From the NCBI GenBank assembly GCA_963743575.1, contig CAVUQC010000006.1, positions 11,351-75,350 on the forward strand: a DNA stretch of 64,000 nt, given 5' to 3'. This DNA comes from DASUPK01 sp963743575 (GTDB taxonomy: Bacteria; Actinomycetota; Thermoleophilia; Solirubrobacterales; 70-9). Below the pieces are notes generated by a model, which saw only the letters and a program-made list of their open reading frames with translations, was not told the origin of the DNA and did no database searches. A program made the translations under genes and the position numbers. Shown here in pieces: positions 1-8,878 of the stretch. The first letter of the stretch is position 1. Each line of letters begins with the position of its first letter.

Positions 1-535
1 TGTAGATCCCGTTGACCAGATCCAGGTTGTCGTGAATCAGCAGCGGATTGGACGTCAGGCAGTTCGCGCAGTCCGGATCCGACGCGGGGTTGTAGAAGAT
101 GATCGGAAGGCCGGCGACCAGTCCGCCCGCCGTGTACGCGTAGGCGATGTAGAAGCGATCCAGGCGGCCCCGGGCTCGACCGGAGGGGAATACGAGCAGT
201 AGGTGGATCAGGAAGGAGATCGCCAGGCTGCTGGTCGCAAGCCCGATCGCTGCGGCCAGTGGGATGTCCGAGGTCTTGAATTCGCCGAGCATCCAGACGA
301 ACCCCACGGCGACCATCAGCGGCCCGACCAGGTTGCTCGGTCGGCGGTCCCAGGCGTAGAGGCCGGTCCCGATGAACGACCAACCGATCAAGAGGGTCAG
401 GATGGCCTCGAGCAGCGGGACGGTCGGGACATCGCTGCTGGCGACCATGACGAAGGTCGCGATGCCCAACAGGACACCGACGAGGGCGAGGGCGAGCAGG
501 GCCTTCCGCAAAGGCGTCCAGGCCCCGAGGCTCAC
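1..535 (-). CDS. Sensor histidine kinase-like membrane protein, N-terminal part (cut by window edge)
   Basis: Reading leftwards from a GTG at 535, the frame stays open to the window edge (about 178 residues). It is strongly hydrophobic, with about five predicted membrane spans separated by short polar turns (for example WTPLRKALLALALVG near the start and LAISFLIHLLLVFPSGR near residue 110). A DCANC motif lies near residue 160. The GTG overlaps the TGA of the receiver-domain gene in a GTGA overlap, so the two are co-translated. A membrane sensor directly after a response regulator suggests the N-terminal half of a NarL/DesK-type sensor kinase; the kinase domain itself is outside the window, so this is inference from context. 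Confidence 0.6.
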   Translation of the reverse strand, partial: MSLGAWTPLRKALLALALVGVLLGIATFVMVASSDVPTVPLLEAILTLLIGWSFIGTGLYAWDRRPSNLVGPLMVAVGFVWMLGEFKTSDIPLAAAIGLATSSLAISFLIHLLLVFPSGRARGRLDRFYIAYAYTAGGLVAGLPIIFYNPASDPDCANCLTSNPLLIHDNLDLVNGIY

Positions 536-885
536 GAGAGCAGCTCCCGAATGGCGCCGGGGCTGAGCTCGTCCTTCGCGAGGAACCCACGGGCGCCGGA
601 GCGCTCCACGGCCGAACCGAGCTCGTCGGCGGCGCGGCTGGAGCAGAGCACGATCTCGGGCGCGTTTCCGTTGGCGGTCAGCTCGGTGGCCAGCGTGATG
701 CCGTCGCCATCCGGAAGCTGAACGTCGAGCAGCACCGCATCCGGCGAGAGCTCGGCCACCGCCGCACGGGCCTCCGCCACGTCCGTCGCCTCACCGGCCA
801 CCTCGAACCCTCCGGCCTCGAGCATGCGCCGAGCGCTCGCACGAAAACCGGGATGGTCGTCCACGATCAGTATTCGCCTGCTCAC
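532..885 (-). CDS. Receiver-domain-only response regulator
   Basis: A 117-residue single receiver domain. It opens with RRILIVDDHPGF (acidic pocket), has the likely phospho-acceptor Asp54 in AVLLDVQLPDGDG, a Ser/Thr switch near residue 82 (LCSS) and the conserved Lys104 in GFLAKDE. There is no output domain: the chain ends at IRELLS. The GTG at 885 is preferred because the domain starts immediately there; longer frames upstream are antisense to the leader of the MMPL gene. It overlaps the downstream membrane sensor by 4 bases. A regulator without HTH would act by protein contact or in a phosphorelay. Confidence 0.85.
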   Translation of the reverse strand: MSRRILIVDDHPGFRASARRMLEAGGFEVAGEATDVAEARAAVAELSPDAVLLDVQLPDGDGITLATELTANGNAPEIVLCSSRAADELGSAVERSGARGFLAKDELSPGAIRELLS

Positions 886-1045
886 GGCACGATTGTCTCG
901 CTTCCGCGCCCTGATTCCCATACGGGTAACCGAACCCTCGCGGTGGCCACCCGCACCCGCGAGACGCCTGCTGCCCGCATTGGAACGATGTCCGCGCGGC
1001 GGGAACCTGCCTCCATTCGCAGATCCACCGAACAGGAGGATGAAA

Positions 1046-3250
1046 ATGCCGAACAGGAAGCCACGAATCAAAGGAATTGCAGCGAGGGCCGGGCACTGGA
1101 GCGCGACCCATCGCAAGCAGGCGATCGGCTTCTGGATCGCCTTCGTCGTCATCTCGCTGATCGGCGGCGGAGCCGTCGGCCAGAGGACCCTGACCGACTC
1201 CGAATCGGGCGTCGGTCAATCCAAGGCGGGGAAGATGACGCTCAACGACAAGGGTCCGAAAGACCCGGCGAGCGAGAGCGTCCTGATCCAGAGCGATTCG
1301 CAGACCGTGAAAAGTCCGACATTCGGCGCGGCGATCGCCAACGTTCGGCATGAGCTGGCCTCCAGCCATGACGTCGCGCACGTCTATGCCGCGAAGCCCT
1401 CTCCCGATGGGCACGCCGCCCTGGTTAACGCCGACCTGAAGGGCGATCCCGACAAGGCCGACAAGACGGCGGGCACGACCTTTGCGGCCGTCGACCGTGC
1501 CAAGCGGGCGAGCCCTGGGTTCGAGATCGGGGTTGCCGGTGACGGCACGGCGCAGAAGCAGCTGTCGGATTCGATCAATTCCGATTTCGGCAAGGCGGAG
1601 ACGCTCTCGGTCCCGATCACCCTGCTGATCCTGGTGGTCGCGTTCGGCGCGCTCGTGGCGGCCGGCATCCCGGTGATCCTCGCGATCTCGGCCGTGATGG
1701 CGACGATCGGGCTGGTCTCGATCCCAAGTCACCTGTTCCCCGTCGACCAGTCGATCAGTTCAGTGATCCTGCTGATCGGGATGGCGGTGGGGGTGGACTA
1801 TTCGCTCTTCTACCTCCGGCGTGAGCGAGAGGAGCGAGCCCGCGGGCGCAGCCCGCTGGAGGCTATCGACGTCGCAGCCGCGACCTCGGGCCGCGCTGTC
1901 CTCGTCTCCGGCCTGACGGTGATCGCCGCCATGTCGGGGATGTTCCTTAGCGGCAATCCGGTCTTCGTCTCGTTCGGAGTCGGGACGCTGCTGGTGGTCG
2001 CGGTCGCCATGCTCGGATCGCTGACCTTCCTGCCGGCGATGATGTCGCTGCTCGGCGACCGGATGGAGAAGGGGAGGATCCCGTTCATCTCGCGGCGCAG
2101 GAAGAGCGCCGGCGAGTCACGTGTCTGGACCGCGATCGTGCGGGCCGTCATGCGTCGCCCTGCGGTGGCGATCGTGGTGGCCGGTGGCGCTCTGATCGCG
2201 CTGGCGATCCCGGCGTTCGGGATGAACGTCAAGAGCACCTCGGTGAACGACTTCCCCCAGGGGCTCTCGACGATCAGGACCTACAACGCGATCCAGGACC
2301 TGTATCCCTCGGAGCATCCGCCGGCGTTGCTGGTGGTGCAGGCGGACGACGTCCACTCCCCTCGCGTGCAGTCCGCGATCGAGGAGGTCACGAGCAAGGC
2401 CCAGGCACAGGGCGTCGCAATCGGCGCCCCCGACACCCGGGTGAATGACAGCGGCACGGTCGAGACGGTCTCGTTGCCCCTCGCGGGCAACGGCGAGAAC
2501 GACAGCTCGAAGAGCGCCCTGTCATCGCTGCGGAGCGACCTGATCCCGGCCGCCTTTGATGGCACCGGTGCGCAGGTCGACGTCAGCGGCGACACGGCGT
2601 CGAACGTGGACTGGCAGAACTCCCTGAAGGCGCACCTGCCTCTCGTGTTCGGCTTCGTGCTGACGCTGGCGTTCCTGCTCCTGCTGGTGACGTTCAGGTC
2701 GATCGTGGTGCCGATCACCTCGATCGCCCTGAACCTGCTGTCGGTGGGAGCCGCGTACGGGTTGCTCGTGCTGGTCTTCCAGCATGGGTTCGCTCAGGGT
2801 CTGCTCGGGGTGCACAGCTCCGGCGTGACCAGCTGGCTGCCGCTGTTCCTGTTCGTGGTCCTGTTCGGCCTCTCGATGGACTACCACGTGTTCATCCTGA
2901 GCCGGATCAAGGAACTGGTGGACCGCGGCATGCCCACCGAGCAGGCGATCGAGCGCGGCATCGGCTCGACCGCGGGCACGGTGACCAGTGCGGCGATTGT
3001 GATGGTCGCGGTGTTCTCCATATTCGGAACGCTCAGCTTCATCGACTTCAAGCAGATGGGAGTCGGTCTGGCTGCGGCGGTCCTCATCGACGCGACGGTG
3101 ATCAGGGGCGTCCTGCTCCCCGCGACGATGAAGGTGCTGGGAGAGCGCAACTGGTACCTGCCGAGTTGGCTCGAGTGGCTGCCGAAGCGCCGGGCCGCCG
3201 AGCAGAGGGTCCCGGCCCGTCCGGCGATGCCGGAGCCGGCCAGGGCGTAG
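1046..3250 (+). CDS. MMPL/RND-family transporter
   Basis: A 734-residue MMPL-family membrane transporter, which exports lipids or small hydrophobic molecules using the proton gradient. It shows the duplicated RND layout: one span near residues 25-45, an extracytoplasmic loop, a five-span bundle (about 185-350), a second loop, and a second bundle (about 530-700). The paired proton-relay motifs are visible as GVDYSLFYLRRE near residue 250 and GLSMDYHVFILSRIKE near residue 608. The ATG at 1046 is chosen because AGGAGG lies six bases upstream; an in-frame ATG at 1040 would abut that site. It is transcribed away from the two-component genes, which could regulate it. Confidence 0.9.
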   Translation: MPNRKPRIKGIAARAGHWSATHRKQAIGFWIAFVVISLIGGGAVGQRTLTDSESGVGQSKAGKMTLNDKGPKDPASESVLIQSDSQTVKSPTFGAAIANVRHELASSHDVAHVYAAKPSPDGHAALVNADLKGDPDKADKTAGTTFAAVDRAKRASPGFEIGVAGDGTAQKQLSDSINSDFGKAETLSVPITLLILVVAFGALVAAGIPVILAISAVMATIGLVSIPSHLFPVDQSISSVILLIGMAVGVDYSLFYLRREREERARGRSPLEAIDVAAATSGRAVLVSGLTVIAAMSGMFLSGNPVFVSFGVGTLLVVAVAMLGSLTFLPAMMSLLGDRMEKGRIPFISRRRKSAGESRVWTAIVRAVMRRPAVAIVVAGGALIALAIPAFGMNVKSTSVNDFPQGLSTIRTYNAIQDLYPSEHPPALLVVQADDVHSPRVQSAIEEVTSKAQAQGVAIGAPDTRVNDSGTVETVSLPLAGNGENDSSKSALSSLRSDLIPAAFDGTGAQVDVSGDTASNVDWQNSLKAHLPLVFGFVLTLAFLLLLVTFRSIVVPITSIALNLLSVGAAYGLLVLVFQHGFAQGLLGVHSSGVTSWLPLFLFVVLFGLSMDYHVFILSRIKELVDRGMPTEQAIERGIGSTAGTVTSAAIVMVAVFSIFGTLSFIDFKQMGVGLAAAVLIDATVIRGVLLPATMKVLGERNWYLPSWLEWLPKRRAAEQRVPARPAMPEPARA

Positions 3251-3268
3251 TCCCGGCCGCCACGAGTC

Positions 3269-3300
3269 GACGCGGGCCCGGCGCGAGCCGGGCCCGCGTC
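3269..3300 (+). terminator. Rho-independent-type terminator after MMPL gene
   Basis: A perfect 14-bp GC-rich inverted repeat (arms 3269-3282 and 3287-3300) with a GCGA loop, 18 bases after the MMPL stop, followed by a short T-containing stretch (GTCCGTTTCC). Confidence 0.75.
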
Positions 3301-3351
3301 GTCCGTTTCCTAGTCTTCGTGTAGCTGTCACTCCGAGGAAGGGGAGCGCGA

Positions 3352-4011
3352 ATGAGGATCGGAATCGTCGGAGCCGGACGGATCGGCGGAAACTGCGCGA
3401 CGCAGTTCGCCAAGGGTGGCCACGAGGTCATGCTGAGCGGGCGATACGCGTCGAAGCTCGAGCCTCTCGCGGCTGAGATCGGGGACGCGGCCAGCATCGG
3501 CACGCCGGCCGAGGCCGCCGAGTTCGGCGAGGTGGTCGTGATCGCCGTCCCCTGGGACGGGTTCGACGACGCAGTCGCCGCAGCCGGTGACCTGGTCGGC
3601 AAGATCCTGATCGACACGACCAACCAGTTCGGCAGCTCCGAGATGCCCGCCGACGGGCAGACAGGGGCGAGCTTCCATGCGGCCCAGGTCGAGGGCGCGC
3701 TCTACACGAAGAGCTTCAACACCCTCACCTCGGCGTTCCAGGCCGAGGCCGCGTTCCGGCCCGAGGCCGACCGCATCGTGCAGTGGGTCTGCGGTGACGA
3801 CGCTGTCGCCAAACAGGTCGTCATGGGCCTGATCGCCGATGCCGGGTATGCCCCCGTCGACGTCGGCACCAATGCGGATGCCGGAGTGATGGAGGCGCCG
3901 CGCCGGGATGGCGCGGTCTACGGCGAGGAGTACCGGAAGCCGGACGCCGAGAAGGTCGTCGAGGCTGTCGGGGCAGGTGAGCAGATTCCGCCGACGCCCA
4001 GCTACGAGTGA
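3352..4011 (+). CDS. NADPH-dependent F420 reductase-like oxidoreductase
   Basis: A 219-residue Rossmann-fold protein of the F420H2:NADP+ oxidoreductase (NPD) family. The N-terminus MRIGIVGAGRIGGNCA is a GxGxxG dinucleotide-binding loop. Characteristic family segments follow: VVVIAVPWDGFDDAV near residue 63, ILIDTTNQF near residue 86 and KSFNTLTS near residue 124. A purine-rich ribosome site (GAGGAAGGGGAG) precedes the ATG. Members typically move hydride between NADP(H) and F420 or reduce other substrates; the exact substrate cannot be read here. The F420-type nitroreductase-like gene at 46764 fits an F420-using host. Confidence 0.8.
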   Translation: MRIGIVGAGRIGGNCATQFAKGGHEVMLSGRYASKLEPLAAEIGDAASIGTPAEAAEFGEVVVIAVPWDGFDDAVAAAGDLVGKILIDTTNQFGSSEMPADGQTGASFHAAQVEGALYTKSFNTLTSAFQAEAAFRPEADRIVQWVCGDDAVAKQVVMGLIADAGYAPVDVGTNADAGVMEAPRRDGAVYGEEYRKPDAEKVVEAVGAGEQIPPTPSYE

Positions 4012-4087
4012 GCGCGCGCGGCTCTTCGTCCAACCCACATTTTTGGGGTTGTGCAGCGGTTTTCGAGACCCAATCATTGTCTCAGCT

Positions 4088-4651
4088 GTGGACGTCTCGT
4101 CTTCCATTTCGCCCAGGTCGCTGCTGGCCGCCTGCGCGGCGGTGGGCGCGTTCCTCCTCGTCTCGATCTTGCCCGGGGACGCCCATGCAGCCGGCGTGGT
4201 CGGGCCCAGCGGCCAGATCAGCAGTTGCTACGTGAAGAAGGGCAAGGCGAAGGGCACCCTCCGCGTCGTCCCCTCGGGCAAGCGCTGCAGGAAGGGCGAG
4301 AAGCACCTCACCTTGAATGCGCAGGGCCCGCAGGGCCAGCAGGGCGCCAGCGGCACGCAGGGCAGCTCAGGACAACTGGATTCCCTCACCACGCAGCTTT
4401 CAGAGCTGCAGTCGCGCGTCACTCAGCTCGAGGGCGTTCTCTCGGGTCTCACCAATTCGGACCTGCTCACTGCTCTCACGGGTGTGAACGCGCTCTGCAC
4501 GCAGGTCTCGTCGACGGTGACCCAGCTCAACAGCATTCGCAGCGTCCTCACAGGCCTGAACCTGAGCGGCGGCCTGCTCGGTCTCGGTCTCGGGGGCCTG
4601 GTCCTCGGGAACCCCATTCCGTCGGCACTCAGCCCCTTCACCTGCCCGTAG
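4088..4651 (+). CDS. Secreted collagen-like protein
   Basis: A 187-residue exported protein. A signal peptide (LLAACAAVGAFLLVSILPG, cleavage near AHA|AG) is followed by a small domain with paired cysteines and basic residues (ISSCYVKKGKAKG, SGKRCRKGEKHL), a short Gly-X-Y stretch (GPQGQQGASGTQG), a predicted coiled coil (LDSLTTQLSELQSRVTQLEG) and a glycine/leucine-rich end. The Cys-X-Cys plus Gly-X-Y layout is common in actinobacterial surface proteins of unknown role. The GTG at 4088 is the only sensible start just before the signal peptide; no clear ribosome site is visible. Confidence 0.7.
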   Translation: MDVSSSISPRSLLAACAAVGAFLLVSILPGDAHAAGVVGPSGQISSCYVKKGKAKGTLRVVPSGKRCRKGEKHLTLNAQGPQGQQGASGTQGSSGQLDSLTTQLSELQSRVTQLEGVLSGLTNSDLLTALTGVNALCTQVSSTVTQLNSIRSVLTGLNLSGGLLGLGLGGLVLGNPIPSALSPFTCP

Positions 4652-4666
4652 CCCGCGCCCTGGTCG

Positions 4667-5287
4667 CTACTTGACCAGCTGGAAGATGAAGTAGACGATC
4701 ACGACGAGGTTGACCAGCCAGGCGTTGGCGGTCAGCCAGTCGCGGATTCCAGGCATCGCCTCGCGGGCGCGGCGGCCCAGCAGCAGGTAGGCGGTAATCG
4801 GCAAGGCCATCAGGGCGAACGCCACGGCGACCACCGGCCAGGCGCGCAAGAGGTGGTCATGGCCATTGTGCAGCCAGTGGACGGTCGAGATCACGGCGAC
4901 GATGTCCGTGGGCATCAGCAGGATGAGCACGAAGCCGAGCTCGAAGGCGCGCAGCGGCTTGGCCTCCTGGAGGGCGCTCATCCACTTGGGGACCGTGGCC
5001 TCGCCACGGCCCAGAAACGTATGGACCGCGAGGAGGGCCAGCAGGCCGGCGACCACATAGTCAGCGGTGCTGGGCCCCGACCCGGAGGGTGGGTTGATCC
5101 CGAGAACGTCGTAGAGCTTGAACCAGATCAAGACGCTGATCGATCCTGCAAGCAGAACCCCGGCCAGCATCGCGATTGAGTTCTTGACCGGTTCGCGGCT
5201 CGTGACCAGGAAGATCGCGGTCAGAATCTGGGGCCCCATCACCATGATCAGGGCAAGCGGAAGGACCTGGAGCTGAGTCGTGTCCAT
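4667..5287 (-). CDS. GAP-family (Sap/LysE-like) membrane protein
   Basis: A 206-residue protein with six predicted membrane spans. It opens LQVLPLALIMVMGPQILTAI and contains REPVKNSIAMLAGVLL and ELGFVLILLMPTDIVAV, a pattern typical of the GAP/Sap family (sulfolipid-addressing-like), distant relatives of LysE exporters. A transport or lipid-related role is known for a few mycobacterial members only. It lies upstream of the K+ channel gene on the same strand with a 52-base gap, so an operon with it is unlikely from this distance alone. Confidence 0.7.
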   Translation of the reverse strand: MDTTQLQVLPLALIMVMGPQILTAIFLVTSREPVKNSIAMLAGVLLAGSISVLIWFKLYDVLGINPPSGSGPSTADYVVAGLLALLAVHTFLGRGEATVPKWMSALQEAKPLRAFELGFVLILLMPTDIVAVISTVHWLHNGHDHLLRAWPVVAVAFALMALPITAYLLLGRRAREAMPGIRDWLTANAWLVNLVVIVYFIFQLVK

Positions 5288-5339
5288 GTCGAGGCGGGCG
5301 GAGCGAACCGATCCTACGGGTATCCGCCCATGCCGCGGG

Positions 5340-6083
5340 TCAACTGGAGCCCTTCGGCCCGCGCGATAGGAGCCCGGGGCGCCACAGGCTCACCAGGCCC
5401 GCAACAAGGGTGACCAGGAAGATCTGTCCCATCAGCATCTCGAGTCCGGCGAACATCTTGCCCGGCTGTCCCGCCGGGACCAGATTGCCGTAGCCGGTGG
5501 TGGTCAGCGTCGTGAAGCTGAAGAAGAGAAAGTCGCCGCCCTTGACCGAGACGTCGGACCCGAAGAAGGGAGTCGGTTCCACCCGGTCCAGTGCCGCGTA
5601 GAGGAAGCTGAAGAGCAGTCCGAGGATCGTGTAGACGCTGATGGCGCCCAGGATCGTGCGAAATCCCACCTCGGTCTCCATTAGGACAGCACGGAGGATC
5701 GCTCCCGCCGCGAGCAGCAGCAGGCTGACGATCACGAACGAGCTGGCGCCCAGCAGGTGCAGGTTGTCGGCGAGCTCGGCCAGCACCGCGAGAACGACCG
5801 CTGCCAGCGCGAGCATGCCGGCCCCGCGCACCACGGTCGGCCGGGCACCAGCCCCGGCGAGCCCGACGACTCCGGCAAGCGCGGCGACCAGGGTGGTGAG
5901 CACCGCGGCCCAGCCATGGAACGCCGTCAGTGAGCCCAGGGCATAGGTGGCCAGCACCAGGAGCAGGACGAGTCCGAAGGCGTTCGCGACCCTCGCGGCG
6001 AATTGTCCCCAGCGTTCACCGCGCTGCCGTGAGAGTCCGAGCGGCCGGCTCTTGTCTTGCCCCTCACGGGGATTTTCGGCCAC
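5340..6083 (-). CDS. Potassium channel-family protein (two-TM pore)
   Basis: A 247-residue protein with about six predicted spans. The last two flank a pore loop carrying a recognisable K+ selectivity filter, FTTLTTTGYGNLVPAG, near residues 190-205. The arginine-poor spans 1-4 do not look like a voltage sensor. It should allow passive K+ flux across the cytoplasmic membrane. There is no RCK/TrkA-N domain after the pore, so gating is unclear. A GTG at 6083 opens the frame; the N-terminal 25 residues are polar and basic. Confidence 0.85.
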   Translation of the reverse strand: MAENPREGQDKSRPLGLSRQRGERWGQFAARVANAFGLVLLLVLATYALGSLTAFHGWAAVLTTLVAALAGVVGLAGAGARPTVVRGAGMLALAAVVLAVLAELADNLHLLGASSFVIVSLLLLAAGAILRAVLMETEVGFRTILGAISVYTILGLLFSFLYAALDRVEPTPFFGSDVSVKGGDFLFFSFTTLTTTGYGNLVPAGQPGKMFAGLEMLMGQIFLVTLVAGLVSLWRPGLLSRGPKGSS

Positions 6084-6134
6084 TTCCGACCGTTCGGGCT
6101 TCCGGACGCCTTTCCTGCCGCTGGGCCGGACGGA

Positions 6135-7769
6135 TCAGGCGGAAGCCGACGGCGCGGTGCGGTCCGGCTCCGTGGCCGGCGCGAGGGCCGCCGTCGGCAG
6201 CTTCCGCGTGAACCAGAGACAGAGCAGCGCGATCGCCGCGACCAGGCCGATGGAGATGCGCAGCGCCTCGAGTTGTGCATTGCCATAGTCGTCAGCCACC
6301 GCCTTCGCCTGGTCCTGCGAGAGGCCCTTCGAGATCGCCCGTTGCTCGACCTGAGAGGCCGGCACGATGTCGATGCCCTCCTCCGTGTTGGTGGCGATCG
6401 TCTCGCGTGCCTGGGCCGGAACCTGTGGGTTGTTCGCGATGTTGTCGTTGAACCCGTTGATCAGGTTGAGGACCAGAATCGCGCCGACCAGGGCGGTGCC
6501 GAGCGAAGCCCCGAGGTTGAGCGCCGTTCCCTGCAATCCGCCCGTCTCGCTGGCCTTGGACGGGTCCGTCGACGACATGATCACGTTGCCGAGCTGGGAG
6601 GCGAGCAGACCCCCTCCGGCGCCGACCAGGACCATGGCGATCTTGAACCCGGTGTCGTTGAGCTTCACGTCGAGGGTGGCGAGCATCACGACAGCCCCAG
6701 CGCTGATCAGAACGAGGCCCGCCTGCGCGACCGTTCTCGGCGAGCGCCTTCCCGCAATCTTGGGACCGGCCAACGCGAAGATCAGCATCGCCAGGGAGAG
6801 GGGGAGCAGCCGCTTGCCCGTGTCGAACGCATTCAGCCCGACCACGACCTGCAGGTAGACGGGGACGACGAAGAAGAGTCCCATCAACACCAACTGCTGG
6901 CCCATCAGGGTGGTGAGCCCGGCGCGAAGCTGCGTGATCTTGAGCAGGGCTGGGTCCAGGAGGCGGTCGAGGCCCAGGCGGTGCCTGCGCTCCTCCCAGT
7001 GGACGAACCCGGCCAATATCCCCAGTCCAGCCAGGACCATGAACGGCACCACCGAAAAGCCGAGCGGAGTGATCTCGTGTCCGTTGATCATCGGTGCCGC
7101 GAGGGGCTTCACGAATCCCCACTTGCTGCCCATCAGGATCCCGAAGACCGCGAGTCCCAGGCCTGCGACGGAGAGCACCGAGCCGATGGCGTCCAGCTTG
7201 GGCGGGTGGTCGTCCTTCGGTGCCTGTGCGATCTGTCCCCGCAGCAGGATGATCACGATGACGATCACCGTCTCCCCGGCGAACACGTAGCGCCAACTGG
7301 CGTTGGTCGTCACCCAGCCGCCGATCAATGGGCCGGCCGCGACCGCGACCGCGGTGATGCCGCCGATCAGCGCATAGGCGACCGCCCGGTCCTTTCCCTG
7401 GTAGCTGGCGGCAGTCAGAGCCGCAATTCCGGGAATCACCATGATCGCCCCGAGTCCCTCGATCCCGGACCAGCCGATCAGCAGAACCGGCAGGCTTGGG
7501 CTCAGGGCCGTGGTCAGGGAGCCGACTCCATAGACCGCCAGACCGATCGCGAACATCCGGTTGCGGCCGTAGATATCACCGAGCTTGGCCCCGGTGAGCA
7601 TCAGGGCCGCCATCACCAGCGCGTACAGGGTGATGGCCGCCTGCACTCCCTGGATCGAGGTGTTGAGGTCGGCGGTGATCTGGGAGATCGAGACGTTCAT
7701 CACGCTCGTGTCGAGAGTCATGACGAACTGGCCCGAGGCCAGGATGATGATCGGGATCCACTTGCGCAT
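6135..7769 (-). CDS. MFS drug-efflux transporter (DHA2, 14-TM)
   Basis: A 544-residue major facilitator protein of the EmrB/QacA (DHA2) group. It has the family motifs FVMTLDTSVMNVSI (TM1), KLGDIYGRNRMF (loop 2-3, motif A) and an antiporter-like GPLIGGWVTTNASWRYVF (TM5). Fourteen spans fit the length. An extended polar loop near residues 445-500 (NPQVPAQARETIATNTEEG) lies before the last span, as in other large DHA2 proteins. Likely substrates are hydrophobic drugs or metabolites, which cannot be specified. No regulator gene lies directly beside it. Confidence 0.88.
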   Translation of the reverse strand: MRKWIPIIILASGQFVMTLDTSVMNVSISQITADLNTSIQGVQAAITLYALVMAALMLTGAKLGDIYGRNRMFAIGLAVYGVGSLTTALSPSLPVLLIGWSGIEGLGAIMVIPGIAALTAASYQGKDRAVAYALIGGITAVAVAAGPLIGGWVTTNASWRYVFAGETVIVIVIILLRGQIAQAPKDDHPPKLDAIGSVLSVAGLGLAVFGILMGSKWGFVKPLAAPMINGHEITPLGFSVVPFMVLAGLGILAGFVHWEERRHRLGLDRLLDPALLKITQLRAGLTTLMGQQLVLMGLFFVVPVYLQVVVGLNAFDTGKRLLPLSLAMLIFALAGPKIAGRRSPRTVAQAGLVLISAGAVVMLATLDVKLNDTGFKIAMVLVGAGGGLLASQLGNVIMSSTDPSKASETGGLQGTALNLGASLGTALVGAILVLNLINGFNDNIANNPQVPAQARETIATNTEEGIDIVPASQVEQRAISKGLSQDQAKAVADDYGNAQLEALRISIGLVAAIALLCLWFTRKLPTAALAPATEPDRTAPSASA

Positions 7770-7894
7770 CGCTCAGCCCGACGACCCGGCCGCTGAATCG
7801 GACGCGTCGTGCCTTGGATGGATGTGCGGATGGGTCGAGTTCACGGTCAAAGGGTGACGCTGGCTCATCCCATGCCCACTAGGCTTTCTACAGG

Positions 7895-8425
7895 ATGAGC
7901 GCCGAACGAAACGTCGACGACCTCGCGTCCCAGGCGGCGGAGGTGGTCCGGAAGGTGATCGGTGAGGCGGAGGACCGCGCCGCCGAGATCCTGCGCGAGG
8001 CCGAGACGAAGGCCGAGAGCATTCGCGATCAGGCGAGGGCGGAGGCAGGGAAGATCCGCGAACGGGCAGAGGCCGACGCGCGCGGCCAGATCGAGGCCGC
8101 GAAGCGCGCCCTCGACGAGCTCGGCGGCACGCTGGTCGCCGCGGCGACCGAGGCCATCCCGAAGTCGGAGACCGAGCCGGAGCCCAAGCCCGACAATGAG
8201 CCGGAGCCTGAGCCCGAGGAGCCGGCCGAGAGCCCCGGCGCTCCCGAGGCCCCAATCTCGCCTCCCGCCTCCAACGGCGACGATGCCGCCGAGCGGCTGG
8301 TGGCTATGAGGCTGGCGGTTGACGGCCGCGACCGGGCCGCGATCGAGGCGGAGCTCACCGAGAAGTTCGGTGCATCCGACAGGAGCGCGCTGATCGACGA
8401 CGTGCTCAGCCGGGCAACGCGCTAG
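7895..8425 (+). CDS. Coiled-coil protein with Pro/Glu linker, unknown function
   Basis: A 176-residue soluble protein. Residues 1-85 form a long charged coiled coil rich in Ala/Glu/Arg heptads (EDRAAEILREAETKAES), resembling the stalk of ATP-synthase b-type or DivIVA-like proteins. Residues 86-125 are a Pro/Glu/Lys linker. Residues 130-176 look like a small helical domain (AAERLVAMRLAVDGRDR, FGASDRSALIDDVLSRAT). No enzymatic motif is seen. A TAGGCT hexamer nine bases before the ATG suggests a leaderless or near-leaderless transcript. It may be a polar scaffold protein; that is a guess from shape only. Confidence 0.65.
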   Translation: MSAERNVDDLASQAAEVVRKVIGEAEDRAAEILREAETKAESIRDQARAEAGKIRERAEADARGQIEAAKRALDELGGTLVAAATEAIPKSETEPEPKPDNEPEPEPEEPAESPGAPEAPISPPASNGDDAAERLVAMRLAVDGRDRAAIEAELTEKFGASDRSALIDDVLSRATR

Positions 8426-8485
8426 GCAGCGGTCATACTTCGGTAGTCCGAAAGCTGCTTCGACTCAATCATTGGAGGACCCTGG

Positions 8486-8878
8486 ATGGTTCTTGCTGAT
8501 TTCACGTTTGGCCAGGCGCTGCTCACAGTCCTGGAGATCTTCGTGTTCGCCGCGTGGCTGATGGTCCTGTTCACTGTCATCAGCGACCTGTTCCGCGATC
8601 ACGGGATGTCCGGATGGGGCAAGGCCGCCTGGATCATCTTCCTGATCTTCATTCCGTTCCTCGGCACCCTGATCTACCTGATCGCCCGCGGCAGCGGCAT
8701 GCGCGAGCGCGCGCTGGCGCAGCAGCAGGAGGCGCAGAAGCAGCTCGATGCCTACGTCAAGCAGACCGCCGGGGGCGGATCTGCGGCCGACGAGCTCACC
8801 AAGCTGTCGGCGCTGCACGATCAGAAGAAGCTCTCGGACGAGGAGTTCGAGCGCGCCAAGGCCAAGATCGTCGCCTAG
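8486..8878 (+). CDS. Two-TM PLDc_N-type protein with SHOCT domain
   Basis: A 130-residue protein. Residues 10-70 hold two membrane spans with the pattern WLMVLFTVISDLFRDHGMSG and KAAWIIFLIFIPFLGTLIYL, typical of the short PLDc_N-like membrane module. The C-terminus (DELTKLSALHDQKKLSDEEF) is a SHOCT domain, a short C-terminal oligomerisation motif. GGAGG seven bases before the ATG supports the start. Its TAG stop interlocks with the CTA (TAG on the minus strand) of the converging flippase-like gene in one CTAG palindrome. Confidence 0.8.
   Translation: MVLADFTFGQALLTVLEIFVFAAWLMVLFTVISDLFRDHGMSGWGKAAWIIFLIFIPFLGTLIYLIARGSGMRERALAQQQEAQKQLDAYVKQTAGGGSAADELTKLSALHDQKKLSDEEFERAKAKIVA

Noticed and set aside
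6057..7796. A 579-codon plus-strand open frame
   Set aside because: Composition is Asp/Arg/Gln-rich noise antisense to the well-supported DHA2 transporter.
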